Origin: Eutrigla gurnardus
Taxonomy: Eukaryota; Chordata; Actinopteri; Perciformes; Triglidae
Length of the DNA stretch: 64,000 bases
Reading direction: 5' to 3'
NCBI GenBank assembly: GCA_963514095.1
Contig: OY741267.1
Span: 30,152,856-30,216,855, forward strand
The first letter of the stretch is position 1, and each line of letters begins with the position of its first letter. Shown piece by piece: positions 57,835 to 64,000 of the stretch. Under the pieces are notes generated by a model. That model made no database searches and was not told the origin of the DNA. It saw nothing but the letters and a program-made list of their open reading frames with translations. A program made the translations under genes and the position numbers.

Positions 57835-58110
57835 GGTCCCCAGGGGAATCTCTGGTTATGGTCAGCGGGGCGGGACACTAAGTGGTTGACCCAATCACAA
57901 CAGGGTGGAGCAGCTGACCAATCAGAGCAGACTAGGGCTTTTGGGGGCGGGAGGGGCAGGAGCTCAAATCGAGCGTTTCAGAGGGAGAGGGGCTGGGAAG
58001 AGCTGCTGTAGCACGGCCTGATGGGAAAACTAAAGTGTTTGTTTTTTTTGTATTTAAGATACAAAATACAAGTACGAAGCAGAAAAGGAGCAGAAAAGAT
58101 CCTCTTTTAA
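57835..58110 (+). mobile_element. Repeat family C, copy 2 (longer)
   Basis: CTGGTTATGGTCAGCGGGGC, GTTGACCCAATCACAACAGG, CAGCTGACCAATCAGAGCAG, a GGGGGCGGGAGGGGCAGGAG block and an ATACAAAATACAAGTACGAA block ending CCTCTTTTAA. From memory this is the order of an abundant fish MITE-like element whose ends are TTAA-like. TTAA at 58107-58110 may mark the right border; the left border is not visible. Confidence 0.6.
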
Positions 58111-59244
58111 AAGCTGGCATCAATGTGACTGCGTCGTGTCTGCGTAACATTTGGCTGGATTATGTGTTCGCTTACCAGCTGCAGTTGCATTATGTTTTGT
58201 GACTGCGGCTTCCGAGGTGCACAATGAAATAACAAGTGAAGGAACTTGTGACTAAAGTATATAAGACCCTGATAACAGTTTTAAGTTGTTGGCTGATAAT
58301 AGGCTTGAACTCTCTCATTGTCAACCTGACTGAGTATGTAAACCAGAACTGTTCGAACGTGACAACATAAAGTTCTTGGCAAGGACGACCTCGATTCAAA
58401 TGGTTGTTTTTTGGGGGAGGAATTAGCGAAAGTAAAGAATTTAATTGGCATGAGAAAAAAAACAACACACCTAATTGATGCCAAGCTGGAAGAAAATCAT
58501 GTATGCATTCATTTATTATTCATGTACATGTAACAGCTCACAAATCTCTGTTTGCCAAATCACATCAGTGCGTTCGGAGTATCCAGCAGGTGGCCTCGGC
58601 TCCCAGGAGTAGTGAATTATATAGCATGCATCCACACAAAAAGAGAGCTGTTTGATTTTAGTCCTTTTTCCACGTAAGAATGTATGAAATTAATTGCCTC
58701 TCTGGAGTAAAGTGTTTATGTCAGATGCATTTTAAACGTTTCAACTACAAAAAGAGGCAAAGAAAGACCGTCAGAAGTAAAAATCAAACATTAATGCAAT
58801 GCTAGAATGGGATCCAAGAAAGCCTTGTCTTTGTGTGCAATATGTGTACTTCTAAAGATTCATGTAGACATCACGGCTTTAATATGTTTTTGGGTTGATC
58901 ACTGGACTACAGAGAGAAAACTACAGTTAGAGTTGAAGTAGAAGTTAAAGTAGTTTGGATTTTGTGTGTTGTGTTTTATGGACTTTTACATCACGAGCAC
59001 GTTAGTGCTTTCAAGGGGAAATACAGCCTCAATATTAACAATCTACTTCATTCTACCAATATACATTTTAAGAAGCTGCAACAGACTTTTAGAAAAAATA
59101 AACCAACTAACAGCACATTCGACTTTTTCTATGTCGCCATAAAATCAAGCGTAGCGTTAGTTCCGGCAGGCCACGACGTCAAGCTCTAACAGCTTAGCCG
59201 TCAGTACAGATCAGCTGATGGCTCAGCTGACTCTGCGTGTCCGC
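58111..59244. other. Unannotatable; CNE-like patch
   Basis: 58490-58720 is repeat-free and rich in ATTAAT, TTTATT and CATGCAT words. Possible regulatory DNA, untested. Confidence 0.35.
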
Positions 59245-59535
59245 TCCCTATTGGTAAATTGCATTCAGAGCGGGGTATTTAAACTGCTCCTGCCCGACCC
59301 TCCGTCCTGCTCCTCTGATAGCACTTCGCAACCCACCTCCACCCCAGCTCCTCCTGTCATTGTATTCATGTTGGCTGCTCTGCTCTGGGGTTTCTTTGCT
59401 GCTGCGCTCCCTGCTTATGCCGTTCATGATGGCGCATGAAGGGCAGGAAGGTGCTCTTCCTGCCTCAGGCTTTCCACGCAGGCGCGTGGAAGAGCAGGGA
59501 GTCCCAGAACAGTACCATACCGCCAAATAAAACTG
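59245..59535 (+). mobile_element. Possible LTR-like or promoter-bearing repeat
   Basis: GCGGGGTATTTAAACTGC (TATA-like) at about 59271 is followed, after about 250 GC-rich bases, by CCGCCAAATAAAACTGTGC (a polyadenylation-like signal). This is the U3-R-U5 order of an LTR. No TG...CA ends or target duplication are identified. The 73-codon frame 59218-59439 inside it has a hydrophobic stretch but no known domain. Confidence 0.3.
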
Positions 59536-61128
59536 TGCAAGAAATAACGATTATTTTTGACAAAGTTGTCCTGACTGAACCTGCAGTTTCTTCAGTGATG
59601 CAGTGGTGGAATGGAACCAAGTACTTTTCCTCATGTTGCATTGAAATACATCCAGATTTGTGCTACTTTATTTTACTTTTCAAAATGTATTTGTATTTGT
59701 GCTTTTGTTAAAAAGGCATGGTTACAAAAATTAAGGTTTTGCCTAAAAGCATTCACTATGACGTGTAAGCAATCGCAATAAAAACTGTTTAAGGACAATG
59801 TAACCCCTTATCAGGTGGGCTGTTCCAAAGCATTCAAAGGCCAGTTTACTCTTGATTATATGTGTGTCAAGTCTTGTTGTTGATAATTATATACTATTTT
59901 TTATGACAAATACATTATGAAATAAATAAAGGAGGACTGAAGTAAAGTGTTGCAGAGGATGAATGTGCAGTTTGACAGTGATGGAGTGAAGGTCGGCCCA
60001 GAGATGCACAAGACAGGTTCTCGAAATTACTTTGCAATGAGATCAGGGATGACTTCTGACGATGCGTTTAATGACCGTCGACAATCAGAGCTCTCATTTG
60101 GTTCGAGGTTGCTTGAGGTGGCCAGCCCTCTCAATAAAAGTCTAATATTCTTAATCTCCGATGATCGATCGGCTCTGTGACCTTATACACTGCCATGTTT
60201 GAAGTTTCAACACTGACACATAATGTATGGCTAGATTTTGACGAGACAAATTACTTTTAAAAAAAAGTTCATTTTTTGCCTTCCTTCCTCCTCAGCACTT
60301 ATTTGATTTAAGCACTCTGTGTATCAGTGACCATCAATTTTACCCTCGTGACTTACAGTGGGACAAAAAGATGTTCTGAAGTCTTGGCAGGGTTTCCTAA
60401 CGGCTGCATGTGAGATCATTTTTGGTCCATTACCTTACCATGAAGCCAAATGACCTTATTGCTAAAATGCTTTCGGCAGTTTCAGAGATGGAAGGACTAA
60501 AGAAAATGACTTATCTACCTATTAATCACTAGTCAAATCGATTTGCTGCTAATGTGCACACTGCTGAAATCATGGCCATAATGGAACGGAGCAGTTAATG
60601 TTTTAAACATTAACAAAGGACATCAACCTGATGCCAAATTATTTTGGCTGTCCTCAGTAATTCCTCAAAGTGTAGACACCATAGCTGAGTTTTGTATGTA
60701 CTCTATGAAAAAGAATTGACTGAAGGTCCACTTACTTTTTTGGGGACTTTCATCTCATGGACTTCAACATGTACAGAATGTGCTGGAGCTCTGGTTGCCT
60801 TGTAAAGTGGGGGTTTATTTCAACATTGAAAGCAAATATATTGACTCTCATTTCTTTGAGAGGTTTACAAAAATAAAACAGAAGTGAAAACTAAAGTCAA
60901 CAGGAAACATAATAGCAACCTTGAGGCCACAAACAACAACCCATAATGCAACACTGTAGGAGAACACACTTTACATTCAAAACGAAAATCTGTTGTGAAT
61001 AATATGCAATTGTTCTCGAGTTCTCGTATTCAGGCCAATACAGTATTTGTAGAAAGTGGCACCAAATTGGTCGGCTCACTCCATGAACCATGAAATGCAT
61101 CTGAACAAGGGGGCGGCATCATATAGTA
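59536..61128. other. Intergenic sequence, nothing recognised
   Basis: 60355-60760 has phrases reminiscent of Tc1-like ends but no matching inverted pair. Confidence 0.45.
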
Positions 61129-61129
61129 G

Positions 61130-61160
<31 letters not shown>

Positions 61161-61164
61161 AATA
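61129..61164. repeat. (AAT)n microsatellite
   Basis: Twelve or so AAT units with one early interruption. Confidence 0.95.
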
Positions 61165-61395
61165 GATAGAGTGATTTTCATAAATTATATGAGTTAAAGA
61201 AATGGAGGAGGCTATAAAAAATGTAAATGGACAATTTCTTTCAAAATTAAAAGTGCATTGATTTTCCATGAAATAGCTTCAGAACTAACTAAAGAAAGCT
61301 AAATAACAATAGCATATGGCTAATGACTAAAAATGCCCTGCTTGTTAGAAACAGCTGTCTGAAGCCATAGAAAGGGAGTGACACTGTGCTGCAGA

Positions 61396-61461
<66 letters not shown>
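61396..61461. repeat. (GAT)22 microsatellite
   Basis: 66 uninterrupted bases. Read in reverse it gives a poly-serine stretch, an artefact. Confidence 0.95.
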
Positions 61462-62044
61462 TTACATCGTTAGACCTTTTTTTCACGGCAGGCCTTCATA
61501 ACATGAGGTAAATATCAAGAAGGGCAGCTCAGACCTGGAAAGGTCTAGAATGTGACCCGTGTCTGGTCATCAGTTCTGTATAAACTCCCCGAGGTGCAGT
61601 GGACGAGTGAAGGCAAACATCAGGCTGCGACATTTAACTCTGTTCAAACACCAAGTATAGCTGCGGGTGCAACTCGAGCTGTGGAGCAATCTCATTATTC
61701 AATCAATTTATATATTTAATTAGCATGAGCTTGCTGAGCCCGGGGAATAAATGGGGTATGACAAGTTGGCGATAGCACTGCTAGCGAGCTAAAAAAAGAT
61801 TCCGAGATGAAAAGCTACGTTATCAACCTGAGGGGGATGAGGTTGCCGTGCAACCACTTTTACTGTGTAATAACTCATCAATTCTGAGGTGACGACTAAT
61901 GCTTTATACAAACAATATATTAAAATAAAAACCCACACAGATTGGTTTGCTTCAAACAAAGCCAGCTCATCCTGGCAGAATAAAACAGTGAAATAGCCAA
62001 TCTACTATTTATACGATTGTATACTGCATTTTTTTATGTCAGCC
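61462..62044. other. Intergenic; CNE-like patch
   Basis: 61660-61790 contains CTCATTATTCAATCAATTTA and TTAATTAGCATGAGC in repeat-free context. Possible regulatory element, unproven. Confidence 0.35.
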
Positions 62045-62225
62045 GGGACGACATCACGCTACAAAAACACAGTTAGGTTTAGGAGAAACATCATGTTTGG
62101 GCTGAAAATAACTACGTACAGTTTAGGCAACAAAACTACCATCGACGTTTAGGAAACATGAATGTTAGGTTCACTTCGGGACACGGGTGGTGAACGAAGG
62201 TCTCATGGGTTCGAGTCCTGTGTGG
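62045..62225 (+). mobile_element. Fish interspersed repeat with TTAGGTTTAGG motif
   Basis: GACGACATCACGCTACAAAA, CAGTTAGGTTTAGGAG, AACATCATGTTTGGGCTGAA, GTTTAGGCAACAAAACTACC, CGGGACACGGGTGGTGAACG and GGTCTCATGGGTTCGAGTCC match, from memory, a common fish non-autonomous repeat. GGTTCGAGTCC resembles a tRNA B box, but no A box or tRNA fold is present. Confidence 0.5.
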
Positions 62226-63280
62226 TTGGATGCGATCTTTCTCAATATTTAAAACTATGCATTGTTTTCATTCTGATCAACCCGGGAAGCCAGAGATTAC
62301 ATTCTGTGACTATTTCATGAGACTGGGCTCGGCAGAAACGTTAGCATGCATGTTATCTTACTCTACACTGTTATTCTCCATATGGAAGAGCAAATTGACC
62401 CGTTTTACCGAAAAAATCAGAGCAACACAAACACAGCTGGAACTTCTATGATAATTTAACCAATCAGTAAGCTCAGCAATGCTATTGACGGACATCTCAC
62501 TTCAGATTGACCTGTTATTAATTCCAATAGCTGCAGCCGTGTTAAGACTGCCGTGACACAAGCATCCAGCGTTTCAGCTGCAGATGAGATACATTATGCA
62601 TTATCGTGATACATTAGTAAAGCAAACCATTAGAGCAATGTCATGTGGAGATCCACACGGAGAGATACAAGACACAGGCTGAGGGGTATTTTAGCATTCA
62701 TGATTGTTAGACATTGTACGTGGTTATTGTTGTAAACTGTTTTTCTGTGCGTTTTCACCCTTCGTTCACACCCAGATGGCGTTTTCAGTGACTGAAAACA
62801 CAGCTCTGGCTCTTTGTGAGGCGTCACTTAGGAGGCAACCTGTCATGCAACTGCAGCATAAATCCATCCTGTATGTAGCCACGCCCATACCGTTACTCAT
62901 CCACTATTTTGAAGAACAACCCATCAAATGATGGAAAGCCACATGCAGCGATTCCGGTCACTGATGGCCAAAATGACAACAAAAACAAATGGACATTGTT
63001 GTTTACAGCCACAGAACAAGAGCTGATGAATGCAGTTGTAAGAACATAATATAATGATAATGATTAAAACCGGAGCATTGCTCCTTTCATTAATAAACCC
63101 AGGAGTGCAGTCTGGCAGGTGATTGCTAAACACATCAATCTGCATCATTTCTGAAGTTAGGCCCGCAATCATCTCATCATTCTTAATTTTCTACAGTAGA
63201 ATGAAAGTTATTTGGATACGTGACTCTACACGCCGGTAGTCCACTTCCAGCTGCCACTTCATTTTTCTCCTGGCACTGGC
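62226..63280. other. Intergenic sequence, nothing recognised
   Basis: Short frames on both strands without domains. Confidence 0.5.
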
Positions 63281-63605
63281 TGTCATGATCTTGGGTTTTC
63301 TTTTAGTTCATTTCCTGTTTTATTTTGAAGTCCCCTGCCTCTTGTGTCCTGTGAAAGAAAACATCCTGTTTTAGTGGTTTTTCCCTCCTTTTTTCAGTGT
63401 ATCACCTGTAGTCTATTAGTCATCAGCCTCGCTCTCATCTCTTTGTGTCCACCCATCAGTTCCCAGCCCGCCCTCATGCCCACCTGTGTCTAATTGACTG
63501 ATAGTTCCTTGTTTTTTTTTAGTCCCTGCATTTTTCTTTGTATCGGTTTTGACTTTTTTTCCTTCTCTGCATTTGGGTCTCCTTTGATATTCTGAAACTG
63601 TGACA
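63281..63605 (+). mobile_element. Solo-LTR-like element, 325 bp
   Basis: Starts TGTCATGATC and ends CTGTGACA: TG...CA ends with inverted TGTCA/TGACA. Flanking pentamers CTGGC (63276-63280) and CCGGC (63606-63610) match at 4 of 5, a decayed 5-bp target duplication. The 3' part holds CTGCATTTGGGTCTCC, as in the fragments at 23444-23575 and 9180-9625. No internal coding region is present, so it is best read as a solo LTR. A non-LTR fish repeat with fortuitous ends is the alternative. Confidence 0.6.
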
Positions 63606-64000
63606 CCGGCAGCTTTCTGTGCAGCCTCTCCCAGTTCAGCTGATGACTTGTTTTTTCTGCTGAATATGTGTGTAGGGTTGCCAACTTCCACAAGTACAAA
63701 TACAGAGCAGCCGGAGAACGATGATGGTGGGTTGTTTTGTTAAAGCCAACGTCCCTGAAACTGCTCCTTCTGCAGACAAACCCTCACATTTTACACCCCA
63801 TCAGTATCGCAGTAATTACGTTTCCACTTCCTGTGGTCAATCCATGAAAAGCACTTTATTTGCTGGTTGTTTTAAATGTTCACAGACATCACCATTCAAT
63901 TTCAAGCATTTCTATTTTGAGTGGGTTTTTGCTACGTTCTTCAGTTGGCCATTGACCCTGGAGACCAGCCAACTCAATCATTTTTCATTTATTTTCTCAG
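63606..64000. other. Window end, nothing recognised
   Basis: No feature seen up to the edge. Confidence 0.5.

Noticed and set aside
60355..60760. Possible Tc1/mariner remnant
   Set aside because: A few phrases resemble Tc1-type ends, but no matching inverted pair flanked by TA and no transposase motifs were found.
61289..61486. Poly-serine protein frame on the minus strand
   Set aside because: Produced by the (GAT)22 microsatellite.
62195..62215. tRNA-like B box GGTTCGAGTCC
   Set aside because: No A box at the right distance, no cloverleaf, and it lies inside a recognised interspersed repeat.

Overview
The window looks like AT-rich intergenic (or deep intronic) DNA from a ray-finned fish, most likely a percomorph teleost. 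The evidence is the repeat content. There are many long (AC)n, (AT)n and (GAT)n microsatellites, L2/Rex-type and other non-LTR reverse transcriptase relics, a Penelope-like relic, and foldback DNA elements of the hAT and TTAA-target types. Several high-copy repeat families are ones I recognise, from memory only, as typical of fish. Species cannot be named. No CRISPR, operon, rRNA or convincing tRNA is present. I cannot support any intact protein-coding gene: all open frames are short, and most are repeat-derived or lack any recognisable domain.

Layout. Positions 1-9600 hold an uninterrupted copy of a short exon-like repeat (1-88), a family B repeat, a complete TTAA-flanked MITE (1620-2114), a diverged tandem duplication (6096-6425), a degenerate minisatellite (7389-7521) and an LTR-like stretch. 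Positions 9600-24500 are mostly unannotatable sequence with microsatellites, family A fragments, a non-LTR retrotransposon 3' coding relic (17310-17700), a perfect 52-bp duplication (22555-22658) and a long (AT)n array. Positions 24500-33600 are the richest part. They hold a Penelope-like RT relic followed by a hammerhead-like motif (26143-26763), a 423-bp hAT-like element with perfect 8-bp target duplications (27846-28268), a 162-bp hAT MITE (30449-30610) and a pile-up of family A, family F and L2 sequence (31785-32795). Positions 33600-64000 hold further microsatellites, family A, B, C and F copies, a G-quadruplex-prone run (40233-40262), a minus-strand LINE relic (52895-53040) and a solo-LTR-like element (63281-63605).

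The two best observations are these. First, the 27846-28268 element interrupts a sequence whose uninterrupted copy lies inverted at positions 1-88, so the window carries both the filled and the empty version of one insertion site. Second, the degraded Penelope-like element appears to keep a hammerhead-ribozyme-like core downstream of its RT. The long stretches between repeats may contain conserved regulatory elements, but that cannot be judged from one sequence.
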